Positions 9,937-20,300 of a stretch of 64,000 nt of DNA are shown piece by piece. The stretch is from Nesterenkonia natronophila (lineage in GTDB: Bacteria; Actinomycetota; Actinomycetes; Actinomycetales; Micrococcaceae): assembly GCF_003595215.1 (NCBI RefSeq), contig NZ_QYZP01000001.1, forward strand, positions 558,001-622,000. The letters are read 5' to 3'. The notes under the pieces are model-generated. The model was not told the DNA's origin. It ran no database searches and saw only the letters and a program-made list of their open reading frames with translations. The stretch's first letter is position 1; each line of letters starts with the position of its first letter. Both the position numbers and the translations under genes were made by a program.

Positions 9937-12239
9937 CCCAAACTCTGCCGCACCCCCGCCCAGAAGACGCCGAGCCAGCACGTATTGAACTGGCCATCGG
10001 CGGGATGACGTGTGCCGCCTGCGCGCAGCGGGTCGAGAAGAAACTGAACAAGCTTGATGGCGTCACTGCCAGCGTCAACTACGCCACGGAAAAGGCGTGG
10101 GTCAGTGCAGAGAACCTCGCCGATCGTGAAGAGTTTGTAGGTAGACTCATCTCCACAGTCCAGAAGACCGGCTACACAGCCGAGGTCCCGCAAGACGCTG
10201 AGGATGAGTCCGGTGAAGATCTCGGCTCCCGAGACCTGAGGGCGTTGCGCACCAGACTGATCATCGCCGGCATACTGACGGTTCCAGTGGTGCTCTGGGC
10301 GATGGTCCCGGCAACCCAGTTCGAGTATTGGACCTGGGTTTCGCTCGTGCTGAGTGTTCCCGTGGTGCTCTGGGCAGGTTGGCCATTTCACCGAGCCGCG
10401 GCTCTTAATGCCCGTCATGGCACGGCCACCATGGACACTCTTATTTCTTTGGGCACACTGGCTGCTCTGGGTTGGTCTCTCTACGCCCTATTTTTCGGCC
10501 ATGCCGGGGACCCATCCATGCGACACACATTCACACTCTTCGATGAGCCCTACTGGATGTCAGGGCATTCTATGGGCTCCGCCAATGTCTACTTCGAAGT
10601 GGCGACGGCCGTGACGACGTTCTTGCTGCTGGGACGCTACTTCGAAAAACGGTCCAAAGCCTCCGCGGGAGAGGCCCTGCGTTCATTGGCGAATCTAGGC
10701 GCCAAGGATGTGGCCCTGCTCAAAGGGGAGCGTGAGGTCAGAATCCCCATCAAGGAGCTGTCGGTCGGCGACGAGTTCATCGTCCGCCCAGGAGAGAAGA
10801 TCGCCACCGATTCGGTCGTGGTCTCAGGCGCATCGGCGGTCGATATGTCGATGCTGACCGGTGAGTCGGTGCCGGTGGAAGTCGCTGAGGGAGATTCAGT
10901 GGTCGGTGCGACCATCAATGCTTCAGGTCAATTGGTTCTCCGTGCCACCAGCATTGGAGCCGATACCCAACTGGCTCAGATGGCGAAACTCGTAGAGGAG
11001 GCGCAGTCCGGCAAAGCCGAAGTCCAGAGACTCGCCGACCGAATCTCCGGGGTCTTTGTGCCAGTGGTTCTGCTGGTGACAGTCATCACCTTGGGGGCAT
11101 GGCTGTTTCTCGGCGCACCAGCGGAGGCGGCGTTCACCGCAGCTGTCGCCGTGCTGATCATTGCCTGCCCCTGCGCACTGGGTCTCGCAACCCCCACCGC
11201 CCTTCTTGTAGGTACTGGGCGTGGTGCGCAGCAGGGGATCCTGATCAAAGGCCCGGAGGTGCTTGAAGCTTCCACCGGCATAGATGCCGTAGTGCTGGAC
11301 AAGACCGGGACCGTCACTACCGGCGCAATGCAACTCACCTCATTGCTGTCCGCCCGTCAATGGGGAGGCGAGTACGAAGACACTGACCTGCTGCGCCTTG
11401 CTGGAAGCCTCGAATCTGCCTCTGAGCACCCCGTAGCGCACGCCATCACCAACGCCGCACGCGAAGCACTCGGCTCTCGAAGTGGCTCGCTTCCGCGGCC
11501 GCAGGACTTTCGCAGCCACGCGGGAACAGGAGTCTCCGGGGAGGTCGAGGGCCATCATGTGCTCGTCGGTCGACGGCGGCTCATGGAATCCTCCGGGATA
11601 AAGCTGCCCAGCGAGGTGCGTGAACTCGTCACAGAGGGGGAGGCTCACGGAAGTACCGCTGTACTCGTGGCGATCGACGGTGAGTTCTCCGGCATTCTCA
11701 CAGTTTCAGACACGGTGAAAGAGACTTCAGCTGAGGCCCTCGCGGAACTCAGGAGACTGGGTATGGACCCGCTTCTGCTCACCGGCGACAACGAAGGTGC
11801 CGCCCGTCGAGTCGCTGAGGAAGTCGGCATCAGCAATGTGGTGTCTGATGCCCTCCCGGAAGACAAGGTGGCCACGATCAAGGGCCTGCAGTCGCAAGGG
11901 AAGACTGTGGCCATGATTGGTGATGGTGTCAACGATGCTGCCGCTCTGGCGCAGGCCGATCTGGGCATCGCCATGGGCACTGGCACCGATGTGGCCATCA
12001 ACGCCGCTGATATCACAGTCATTCGTGGCGATCTGCGCTCTGCGGCTGATGCGGTGCGGCTCTCCCGCCGCACCCTCCGGACCATCCGGGAGAACCTCTT
12101 CTGGGCGTTTCTGTACAACACAGCAGCCATACCGCTCGCTGCGGCAGGTCTCCTGAATCCGATGTTGGCAGGGGCGGCGATGGTGTTGTCATCGCTGAGT
12201 GTGGTGGCTAACTCTTTGCGCCTGAGGCGTTTCAGGTAG
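9933..12239 (+). CDS. copA: Copper-exporting P1B-type ATPase CopA
   Basis: Membrane Cu(I) efflux ATPase of 768 residues. One N-terminal HMA domain with GMTCAACAQ (about residue 24-32), eight predicted transmembrane helices, actuator TGES, the intramembrane copper site CPC in [13 protein letters not shown], the phosphorylation site DKTGT, and the hinge [10 protein letters not shown]. All P1B-1 signatures are intact. It starts at a GTG overlapping the copZ stop by four bases, so translation is coupled. CopZ-CopA is a complete cytosol-to-outside copper export pair. No csoR regulator is in the window. Confidence 0.96.
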   Translation: MTQTLPHPRPEDAEPARIELAIGGMTCAACAQRVEKKLNKLDGVTASVNYATEKAWVSAENLADREEFVGRLISTVQKTGYTAEVPQDAEDESGEDLGSRDLRALRTRLIIAGILTVPVVLWAMVPATQFEYWTWVSLVLSVPVVLWAGWPFHRAAALNARHGTATMDTLISLGTLAALGWSLYALFFGHAGDPSMRHTFTLFDEPYWMSGHSMGSANVYFEVATAVTTFLLLGRYFEKRSKASAGEALRSLANLGAKDVALLKGEREVRIPIKELSVGDEFIVRPGEKIATDSVVVSGASAVDMSMLTGESVPVEVAEGDSVVGATINASGQLVLRATSIGADTQLAQMAKLVEEAQSGKAEVQRLADRISGVFVPVVLLVTVITLGAWLFLGAPAEAAFTAAVAVLIIACPCALGLATPTALLVGTGRGAQQGILIKGPEVLEASTGIDAVVLDKTGTVTTGAMQLTSLLSARQWGGEYEDTDLLRLAGSLESASEHPVAHAITNAAREALGSRSGSLPRPQDFRSHAGTGVSGEVEGHHVLVGRRRLMESSGIKLPSEVRELVTEGEAHGSTAVLVAIDGEFSGILTVSDTVKETSAEALAELRRLGMDPLLLTGDNEGAARRVAEEVGISNVVSDALPEDKVATIKGLQSQGKTVAMIGDGVNDAAALAQADLGIAMGTGTDVAINAADITVIRGDLRSAADAVRLSRRTLRTIRENLFWAFLYNTAAIPLAAAGLLNPMLAGAAMVLSSLSVVANSLRLRRFR

Positions 12240-12267
12240 GTGAGCGTCTCCGCTCTACACTGTCCAG

Positions 12268-13155
12268 GTGATTACTCCTGCACACGGTGTGGTGTTGATG
12301 CTGCTGGGCAGTCTGGCAATGGCCAGTTCTGCCTCTATCATCTTCAATCTGGACGCCGAGCCGATGACAGTAGCCGCGTTCCGGTGCCTGTTGGCGGTAC
12401 CGATGCTGCTGCCCTTTGTCATCTGGGAGATGCGGCGTGTGGACATCCGGCAAGCTTTGCCCCGCGCCACAGTGCTAGGAGCAGTCGTGGGCGGCGTCGC
12501 GATTGGCGTCGACTACAGCTTTTACAATACCTCCATCAGCCTGATCGGCCCGGGGTTGGCCACAGTACTGATCAACCTGCAGATTGTGTTCCTGCCGCTG
12601 ATCGCTTGGCTCATTGAGGGTACTCGGCCCATGAAGCAGCTGGCCGTGATCGTACCCTTCATGGTCACCGGAGTAGCCCTGGCTGCAGGGGCCTTCGGTG
12701 ACGCAGAGCTCAACCTGTTCGGCGTAGTAGCAGGTCTGATTGCCGGGGCAGGATATGCGACCTACTTGGCGATCATTCGGCGCACGGCCCCTGCGACACT
12801 GCGCCCCGCCCCCTTCACGGTTCTGACCATCGTGTGTCTTTCCTCTGGACTTACTGCAGGCGGCGGGGCCCTGGGATCCGGCCGGTTCGAAATGCCGACC
12901 CAAGTCCCGGAGTGGTTGTGGCTTCTGGCTTTAGCCTTCGTCGGACAAGTCGTGGTGTACCTGTGTTTCAATATCGCGATGACGGGACTCAACGAAGTTA
13001 TTGCCAGCACGCTGATGCTGACGGGTCCCATTTTCGCCATCGTTCTTGGGTTCTTGTTCTTCAGAGATGCCCCCACGGCCTGGCAGCTGCTCGGATGTGC
13101 CACAATCATCGCGGGTGCCTGGTGGACTGCTGTGGCCCAGCGCCGCACCCGGTAA
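12268..13155 (+). CDS. EamA/DMT-superfamily transporter
   Basis: A 295-residue membrane protein with about ten hydrophobic segments and two internal EamA repeats, typical of drug/metabolite exporters. The first repeat contains AAFRCLLAVPMLLPF and NTSISLIGPGLATVLINLQ; the second ends in LGFLFFRDAPTAWQLLGCATIIAGAWW. Substrate unknown. A TACACT box lies six bases before the GTG and no clear ribosome-binding site is seen, suggesting a leaderless start. It follows copA by 28 bases and precedes the RES-domain gene by nine. Confidence 0.88.
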   Translation: MITPAHGVVLMLLGSLAMASSASIIFNLDAEPMTVAAFRCLLAVPMLLPFVIWEMRRVDIRQALPRATVLGAVVGGVAIGVDYSFYNTSISLIGPGLATVLINLQIVFLPLIAWLIEGTRPMKQLAVIVPFMVTGVALAAGAFGDAELNLFGVVAGLIAGAGYATYLAIIRRTAPATLRPAPFTVLTIVCLSSGLTAGGGALGSGRFEMPTQVPEWLWLLALAFVGQVVVYLCFNIAMTGLNEVIASTLMLTGPIFAIVLGFLFFRDAPTAWQLLGCATIIAGAWWTAVAQRRTR

Positions 13156-13164
13156 TCTACCCGT

Positions 13165-13668
13165 ATGACGGCAGCGCCGGAGGTGAGGCCACACGGGCAG
13201 TACTTGCGTGCCGTGTCGGGGACTTTCTATCGGGCGGTGGACCCACGTCATCTTGGGACGGCACTCGCCGGTTCCCGGCAGCCGGGTCGGTACTCCCCGC
13301 CGGGCGCTCCTGCGCTCTACCTCAGTTCGTCCCCTGAGGGGGTGCAGACTGCAATGATCGCCCACGGCGACGCACGAACCCCGGAACTGAACATCATCGA
13401 AGTGAGGGTGCACGCCGAGCGCGTATTGGATCTGCGCGACGAGGCATCATGCCGTGCTGCAGGAGTGCGTGTCGACGACGCGATCGCCCCTTGGCAGCAG
13501 GCGGCGGCTGAGGGAGGGGACCCTCCGCCGTGGTCAGTCCGCCGGCACCTTGAGGCCCTGGGCTCATACGGAGTGATCGACCCCAGCCGGCGCCGTCCCG
13601 GACTATGGCACTTGGCGCTTTTTCGATGGAATGAAGCGGGAACTCCGCAGGCGCGGGTCCAGGGATGA
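13165..13668 (+). CDS. RES-domain protein (possible NAD+ phosphorylase toxin), orphan
   Basis: A 167-residue RES-fold protein. The family core is visible: FYRAVDPRH, then GRYSPPGAPALYLSSSPEGVQTA with the conserved Arg, Tyr and Ser/Glu area, and the late DPSRRRPGLWHLALF segment. RES proteins are usually toxins that degrade NAD+ and are encoded next to a Xre-family antitoxin. Here the neighbours on both sides are EamA transporters and no small HTH gene is adjacent, so toxin function is only a family inference. TAATCT lies six bases before the ATG, so a separate leaderless promoter is plausible. Confidence 0.72.
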   Translation: MTAAPEVRPHGQYLRAVSGTFYRAVDPRHLGTALAGSRQPGRYSPPGAPALYLSSSPEGVQTAMIAHGDARTPELNIIEVRVHAERVLDLRDEASCRAAGVRVDDAIAPWQQAAAEGGDPPPWSVRRHLEALGSYGVIDPSRRRPGLWHLALFRWNEAGTPQARVQG

Positions 13669-13836
13669 GCCACTTAGCCCGCAGGCCTATGGGACGGTGC
13701 TGTTCAGCTGTGGCTCGCGTGGCAAGGCCTACCCCGCGAGCAGCAGCGACCGCGGCGTCGATGATGCTTCCGACCTCGGATATGAGATTCGAGGTTTGTA
13801 TTTGGGGGACCGGCCGGGTCGTCGGAGAATGCACTC

Positions 13837-14760
13837 ATGAGCAGTTGGATCCAGGGACACCCCGGCCGTGGCTTCTCCCTGATCGCCACGAGCGCGCTCA
13901 GCACCCAGACCGGCGCGGCGGTAGGCTCCTTCGCTTTCGGGACTCTGGGGCCGCTGGGAGTTGTTGCGATTCGTCAGATGGCCGCAGCTATTGTGCTGTG
14001 TTCGGTCGCCCGGCCCAAACTGCGCCAATTCACCGCGGCCCAATGGAAGCCGGTGGCGCTGCTGGCGTTCTTCTTCGCTGTGATGAATGCTGCACTGTAC
14101 ACAGCCCTGGACCGGGTCGGTCTGGGCACCGCGGTCACCATAGAGTTTTTGGGGCCGTTGGCCGTCGCCGCCTGGTCCTCACGTAGGCGCAGGGATCTCC
14201 TAGGTGTGGTACTGGCTCTTCTGGGTGTCATCATGCTCACCCGGCCAAGCCCCACCACAGACTTTCTGGGCATTGCAGTAGCTCTCATCGCCGCGGTGTG
14301 CTGGGCCGGCTATATTCTGACCAACCGGGAGGTCGGTAAGAGGGTCCCCGGAGTCCAAGGGACAGCGGCGGCGACGATTCTCTCTTCTCTCGGCATGCTG
14401 CCGGTTCTGATACTGATAATTTGGCAGGTTCAACCGCCATGGCAGGCCTACCTGTTCGCCTGTGCCGCGGGCCTGCTCTCCACTGCGATCCCGTATGCCT
14501 TGGACCTAGTAGTGTTGCGCTACGTCAGCCCACTGATCTTCGGCGTGGGGATGTCCCTGCATCCGCTGTTCGCCGGGATTATCGGGTTGGTGCTCCTCAG
14601 CGAGCAGCTGCCACTGATCGCTTGGTCCGGTATTGTTCTGGTGGTGCTCAGCAATGGGCTCACTCTCACCGGCCCGCGGTCGGCAGTAGGTGCAGCGCCA
14701 CGCCTGCAGTTCCGCAAAGAGCGCCGCACTTCGCCGCAGCCCGGGGCCCAGTCTCGCTGA
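13837..14760 (+). CDS. EamA-family exporter, RhtA-like
   Basis: A 307-residue ten-helix DMT transporter related to the threonine/homoserine exporter RhtA: the segments LGPLGVVAIRQM, TALDRVGLGTAVTIEFLGPL and SSLGMLPVL are typical. It would export an amino acid or related compound across the cytoplasmic membrane; substrate is inference. A 168-base gap with no evident gene separates it from the RES gene. It is not closely similar in sequence to the EamA protein at 12268-13155, so this is not a tandem duplication. Confidence 0.87.
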   Translation: MSSWIQGHPGRGFSLIATSALSTQTGAAVGSFAFGTLGPLGVVAIRQMAAAIVLCSVARPKLRQFTAAQWKPVALLAFFFAVMNAALYTALDRVGLGTAVTIEFLGPLAVAAWSSRRRRDLLGVVLALLGVIMLTRPSPTTDFLGIAVALIAAVCWAGYILTNREVGKRVPGVQGTAAATILSSLGMLPVLILIIWQVQPPWQAYLFACAAGLLSTAIPYALDLVVLRYVSPLIFGVGMSLHPLFAGIIGLVLLSEQLPLIAWSGIVLVVLSNGLTLTGPRSAVGAAPRLQFRKERRTSPQPGAQSR

Positions 14761-14773
14761 TAACCTCACAGCC

Positions 14774-15211
14774 ATGGATATTCGCATCTCCGCCTATGCC
14801 GTCATCATTGACGCTGAAAACCGTATGTTGCTGCCGCACTGGATGGAGTACGGCTTCGGTTCGGGGTGGACTGTGCCTGGCGGGGGGATCGACCCCGGAG
14901 AGGACCCCGCTGACGCGGTGGTTCGCGAGGTGTTCGAGGAATCTGGCTACCGGGTGGACGTGGCTGAGTTGCTGGGAATCGACAATCTGGTGATCCCAGG
15001 CGATCGACGGACGCCATCGTCTGGGCGCCGGGGTGTTGCCCTGCAGAACCTGAGGATCGTCTATCGTGCTCACATCACTGGGGGAGAGCTCACGGTCGAG
15101 ACCGAGGGATCCACCGACGACGTCGCCTGGTTCACGCCGGCTCAAATCAACACCCTAAACCGAGTATCGCTGGTGGACACTGCCCGAAGGATGGCCGGAG
15201 TTATCAGCTGA
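14774..15211 (+). CDS. Nudix hydrolase
   Basis: A 145-residue single-domain pyrophosphohydrolase. The Nudix box is perfect (GX5EX7REUXEEXGU) from Gly37 to Tyr59, including Glu52, Glu55 and Glu56 that hold the divalent metal. Substrate cannot be told from sequence. The open frame extends upstream into the previous gene, but the ATG at 14774 gives the usual N-terminus and has TAACCT seven bases before it, again a leaderless arrangement. Its end overlaps the convergent LysE gene by eight bases. Confidence 0.92.
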   Translation: MDIRISAYAVIIDAENRMLLPHWMEYGFGSGWTVPGGGIDPGEDPADAVVREVFEESGYRVDVAELLGIDNLVIPGDRRTPSSGRRGVALQNLRIVYRAHITGGELTVETEGSTDDVAWFTPAQINTLNRVSLVDTARRMAGVIS

Positions 15212-15827
15212 TAAGTGGTTGGGCAGACTCCCAGATCTCCACAAACGCGGGGATCAGCGAAGCGACCAGCAGAAGCGCCATCACTATATTGAAGGCGCGC
15301 ATGTGGGTTGGACTGGAAATAATCCTCCCAGCCCCCACGCCCAGCAGTGCCCAGATCACGGTGCAGGGCGTGCTGAACACTAGAGCGAGCCCGGCGATGA
15401 CGAGGACTTCCAGGAGGAAGGAGTTCCAGAACCCGGTATAGGTGGAGACCGCCGCCAGCACCAGCGTCCACGCCTTCGGGTTGACGAACTGGAACAGCGC
15501 CATCTGCGTGAATCCCGGCGGTCTGCCCTGACCGCGCGTATTCACGTCTGTGGGAGCAGTCGCGATGCGCCAGGCGAGCCAGAGCAGGTACAGCGCTCCG
15601 ATGGGCCGCAGCACATCCAGTGCCCAGGGCCACTGCGCCAGGACGCCGCCAAGGCCAACTCCCACCAGGATCAGCATGACGGGAAACCCCACATTCACTC
15701 CAGCGATGCAGGGAACGGTGCGCCTCAAACCATAGTTGGCACCGGCGGCCATCGCGATGGTGTTATTGGGGCCCGGGGTGCCAGCACCGGCGATGAAGAA
15801 GAGAATTATCGGCAGGAAAGTCGTCAC
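15204..15827 (-). CDS. LysE-family amino acid exporter
   Basis: About 207 residues with six hydrophobic segments and the family signature GTPGPNNTIAMAAGANYGLRRTVPCIAGVNVGF near the N-terminus. LysE/RhtB proteins export basic or other amino acids from the cytosol. The GTG at 15827 is preferred over the upstream TTG at 15836: on the coding strand TAGATT lies seven bases before this GTG, suggesting a leaderless transcript. Substrate unknown. Confidence 0.9.
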   Translation of the reverse strand: MTTFLPIILFFIAGAGTPGPNNTIAMAAGANYGLRRTVPCIAGVNVGFPVMLILVGVGLGGVLAQWPWALDVLRPIGALYLLWLAWRIATAPTDVNTRGQGRPPGFTQMALFQFVNPKAWTLVLAAVSTYTGFWNSFLLEVLVIAGLALVFSTPCTVIWALLGVGAGRIISSPTHMRAFNIVMALLLVASLIPAFVEIWESAQPLIS

Positions 15828-15869
15828 TGTGCACAATCTACTTGCTCATCGCGGCGATCTGTTCACCAC

Positions 15870-17282
15870 TCAGCGGGAGAGGCTCTCCCAGAGAGCAGCG
15901 TCAAAGGTATCGGGCGCAAGTGCCGACATGTGCCTGACCGCGTTGTCCTGCTTGAGCCGCCATATACGGACTGCCTCCTGAGCCCTACCCTCCATCACCG
16001 CAGCCAGGATCCGTCGATCGTCGCTTACCAGACGCTCAGCGGCGGGGGAATAGTCCAATTGCAGTATCGATATAAACATGCGCACCCGTAGAGTCAGTGC
16101 GTGGAAACTCCGTGCTGACTGGGTCAGACCGGATGCCTCTGCCAACTCCTGCTGAAAGCGCAGGTCTGCCTCGCCTGCGTCGGTTCTGGAGCCCTGTTTG
16201 GCGACCGCATCCAGGGCGCCTAAGGCCAAACGCGCTGGCAGTAGGCGATGCTTGGGTTGGCCGGCGCACGCACGAAGGATGACCATCCCCACGTGGAGTC
16301 TGGAGGCGTAAAGATCGATGACATCTGCTCCGGAGAGCTGGGGAATCCGAAACCCCCGCTCGCTGGAGACCAGCAGACCATCGTCAGCGAGTTGTCGCAT
16401 GCCAGTGCGTATGGTCGCGGGGTCCAAGCCCAGTCGCTCAGACATCGCCGAGACGCTGATGCGGTCACCGGGTGCGAACCCGGAGTCGGTCATCTCTTTG
16501 CGCAGTGCGACAGCGATCTGCTCAGTCGCCGACAGCTCCACTCGCGGTAACCACCTGCTGCGCTCGGAACGCCCGGGGGAGGGAAACTCTGCTACCGTGA
16601 CTCGATTTGAGTCAGAAGCAGGGGCAATTTCTGAGGCAGACTCGTTCCCTCGAACCCAGCGGACCCCATGAAGCCCATGACCCGCACGAACGGCGAGCTG
16701 GTGCAGCAGCGTCGAAGGAACAGCTGCAGGAGATCGCTCGCATTCAGTGAGAAGTTGCGACACCCGAGCCAGAAACCTTTCCCAAGGCACCTCACCAGGC
16801 ACCCACGTGGCTACATAGTCGGTTTCGCTGAGGGGTTCCAACGCGGGCCCTGATGTTCGTTCTGCGGACCACGCTGCGGCTCCGGAGACCCACAGCGCCG
16901 CCATCACAGCCGACGCCCGACGCTCGAAGAGGCGAGGGCGGACCGTTGCGCGCGAGCGCACTGGCGCAAAACGAATGCTGATGCGGGGAAACTCCACCCG
17001 GAACTCCACCAGGTGGAGGGGGTTGTCACTGCGTAACGACTCAGCATCGGCTGCGGGTGCGCCTGGCCCGCCAGACTCCTCGAGGGTAGCGGGGTAGCGT
17101 ATGCGTCCAACCGCGCGGGAGGTCAAGCTTTGGCTCAACCCAGTCAGCTCCGCGAGGCTGCGGGTTGAGTAAGCCGGGGTGCCCACCCTGGGGCCGGCGG
17201 TCGCCAACACGCTGGCTACGATGTCATCGGCCGTCTCCTGCATTCGGGGCCGGCCACGCGGGGATGCTGCCATACACACCAT
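15870..17282 (-). CDS. GntR/FCD regulator with extra N-terminal HTH, probable regulator of putA
   Basis: About 470 residues, twice the normal FadR-type length. The C-terminal half is a GntR winged helix (about residues 250-315, with ISVSAMSERLGLDPATIRTGMRQLADDGLL) plus an all-helical FCD ligand domain. The N-terminal half is unusual: an AT-hook-like RGRP, then a second HTH-like stretch (YSTRSLAELTGLSQSLTSRAVGRI), then a middle region of unknown fold with an ER(R)-rich segment. It is divergent from putA with a 116-base spacer, so proline or a catabolite as effector is a reasonable inference. The start is uncertain: ATGs at 17282 and 17273 and a TTG at 17303 are all without clear ribosome-binding sites. 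Confidence 0.72.
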   Translation of the reverse strand: MVCMAASPRGRPRMQETADDIVASVLATAGPRVGTPAYSTRSLAELTGLSQSLTSRAVGRIRYPATLEESGGPGAPAADAESLRSDNPLHLVEFRVEFPRISIRFAPVRSRATVRPRLFERRASAVMAALWVSGAAAWSAERTSGPALEPLSETDYVATWVPGEVPWERFLARVSQLLTECERSPAAVPSTLLHQLAVRAGHGLHGVRWVRGNESASEIAPASDSNRVTVAEFPSPGRSERSRWLPRVELSATEQIAVALRKEMTDSGFAPGDRISVSAMSERLGLDPATIRTGMRQLADDGLLVSSERGFRIPQLSGADVIDLYASRLHVGMVILRACAGQPKHRLLPARLALGALDAVAKQGSRTDAGEADLRFQQELAEASGLTQSARSFHALTLRVRMFISILQLDYSPAAERLVSDDRRILAAVMEGRAQEAVRIWRLKQDNAVRHMSALAPDTFDAALWESLSR

Positions 17283-17398
17283 TGTGACGCACTTCTGACT
17301 CAAAAAGAGCAGGTGGCGTCAACTAACTCTTCCGCTGAGGCTGTGTGAGCTCGCACACTGGAGGACAAGCAACCGGGTCACCACCGAAGGAGCGAGCG

Positions 17399-20300
17399 AT
17401 GGCAGAGAAGATTCAGACACGTCCAGTCCGCGAAGAGCTGAGCGAGCTCTCTGATGCTGCTGCAGCGAAGGTGCGGAAGTGGATGCAGAAGACCGAAGAC
17501 TCCAGGGTCAAACCGCATAAGTCTGCCCAACTGCTCTCAGCCGTGCTCTCCCACCCGACGGGATTGGACTTCACGGTCGGATTCGTCGACCGAGTCATCC
17601 GAACTGAGGATCCCAAAGCTGCAGCCAAAGCACTCGGTGAACTGGGTGAGCTGGCACCAGAGACGCTCAGTCGACTCGACCGCGCCCAGATTCAGGCTGG
17701 CTCTAGGCTGGGCGAACTCCTGCCCCATGTGGTGGTGCCCGCGGCGCGGAAACGGATGCGTTCAATGGTCGGGCATATGGTGGTCGACGCCCGCGACAAG
17801 GAGTTTGGGCAGGCCGTCAAACAGATCAAGAAGCAGGGCAACAGGCTCAACATCAACCTGCTGGGGGAAGCCGTGCTCGGGGAGGACGAGGCCAGCAAGC
17901 ATTTGGACGACACCTACCGCATGCTGCGCCGTCCCGATGTGGACTATGTCTCTATCAAGGTCTCCTCCATTGCCTCACAGATCTCAATGTGGGGATTCGA
18001 AGACACCGTAGACTACGTGGTGGAGCGCCTCATCCCGCTCTACAAGGAGGCCGCGGAGGCCCCCGCGGGTTCCAAATTTATCAATCTCGATATGGAGGAG
18101 TACGGCGACCTGCGGTTGACCATCGCGGTGTTCAAGCGTCTCCTCTCTGAGCCTGAGATGAAGACCTACGAGGCCGGAATCGTCATTCAGGCCTACCTCC
18201 CCGACGCGCTCTCGGCTGTCCAGGAGCTGACGGAGTTCGCAAATGCCCGGGCCGATCAAGGGGGAGCGGGGATCAAGATCCGGTTGGTCAAGGGAGCGAA
18301 TCTGGCCATGGAGCAGGTCCATGCTGATATCCACGACTGGCCTGTGGTGACTTGCGAGTCCAAAGAAGCCACTGACGCCAACTATAAACGAGTGCTCTAC
18401 TGGCTGCTCACGGCAGACCGCATGCGGGGCGTGCGCCTGGGCGTCGCAGGTCACAATCTCTTCGACATCGCTTTCGCTCATCTGCTCGGAGCTGAGCGCG
18501 GAGTCTCTGAGCGCCTTGAGTTCGAGATGCTGCAGGGCATGGCTGCCGAACAGCAGGGCCCCATCAGCGAAGACGTTGGCCAACTCCTGCTCTACGTTCC
18601 AGCGGTGCGGCCGGCCGAATTCGACGTCGCCATCTCCTACTTGGTGCGCCGACTGGAGGAGAACGCCGCCAGCGAGAACTTCATGTCGGGGATCTTCGAA
18701 TTCTCCCCGGGATCTGAAGTCTTCAAGCGGGAAGAGTGGCGTTTCCGTTCCTCACTGGAGGCCTTGGCAGAGATTCTTGAAGAGCACGACGAGGCGGCTC
18801 CTAGCCCGGCCCACACGCAGGACAGGCTCGCTGAAGAGAGCCGCGAACCAGGCGACTACAGCACTGGCATACCTACTTTTGTCAACGAACCTGACACCAA
18901 CCCGGCCCTGGAGGCTAACCAACGTTGGGCCGAGCAGGTGGTGGCCCGTGCGACGGACGAGTGGCTCGCTAAGCACCCGCAACCACAGCGTCTCAGCGCT
19001 GGAGACGTCGATTCCCTGATCTCGGGGATGCGCGAAGCTGCTGCCCTGTGGGCGGCCCGCCCCGCCGCGGAGCGCGCCGCGATCCTCTACCGGGCGGCCG
19101 ACATTATGGCCGCCCGTCGCGGACACCTTGCCTCCATAGCCGCAGCTGAGGTCGGCAAGGCGGTGGCACAGTCAGATCCGGAGATCTCAGAAGCCATCGA
19201 CTTCATGCGCTACTACGCACATTCAGCTCTGGCAATCGAAGAGGTGGCCCATGCGGAATTCACCCCCGACAGCCTGGTGATGATTACCCCTCCATGGAAT
19301 TTTCCGCTGGCGATCCCCGCCGGAGGGACCGTAGCGGCGCTCGCCGCCGGTGCCGCTGTCATCCATAAGCCCTCCAACCCCACTCCGCAGTGTTCTATGG
19401 CGATCCTCGAGTGTCTGTGGGACGCCGGGGTGCCCCGCGAGGTGCTGCATGGGATCTACCCCGATGAGCGCGAGACGGGACGGAAGCTGATCTCCCACCA
19501 GGGAGTCGACCGGATCATCCTCACCGGCGCCTCGGAAACGGCGGCGATGTTCCGCTCCTGGAAGCCGGAGCTCAATATCAACGCCGAAACCTCCGGCAAG
19601 GATGCCATGGTCATCACACCGGCCGCCGACCGCGACTTGGCTGTCGCTGATCTGGTGAACTCCGCCTTCGGTCACGCCGGCCAGAAATGCTCTGCAGCGT
19701 CCCTGGGCATTTTGGTCGGCAGCGTCTACACCTCAGACCGTTTCCGGCGCCAGCTGATCGACGCCGCCAAGTCGCTGATCGTAGATTGGCCCCAGAACCT
19801 TACCGCCACCGTGGGTCCGCTCACCGAAATGCCCAGCGACAAACTCCACCGGGCGCTGACCACGTTGGAGCCGGGGGAGTCCTGGCTGCTGAAGCCGGAG
19901 CAGCTGGATGAGAGTGGCAAGCTCTGGAGCCCGGGCATCAAGACCGGGGTGAAACCAGGGAGCTTCTTCCACCTGACAGAGGTTTTCGGCCCTGTTCTGG
20001 GGTTGATGGAGGCCAAGGACCTCGACGAAGCGATCGCGCTGCAGAATCAGGTGGACTTCGGACTCACCGGCGGAATCCACTCGCTGGAGACAGAGGAAGT
20101 CGTGCAGTGGCTGGATGAGGTCCAGGTGGGCAACGCTTACGTCAACCGCGGGATCACCGGGGCTATTGTGCAGCGGCAACCCTTCGGGGGTTGGAAAGCC
20201 TCCTCGGTGGGACTCGGTTCCAAGGCCGGTGGCCCGAACTACGTGATGCTCTTCGGCACCTGGCGTGATGCTTCCAATGAGGCGATGAGCACCCCCCTCC

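Noticed and set aside
13669-13836. Gene or small RNA in the gap between RES and EamA genes
   Set aside because: Open frames here continue into shadows of the transporter gene and no hairpin or promoter is convincing.
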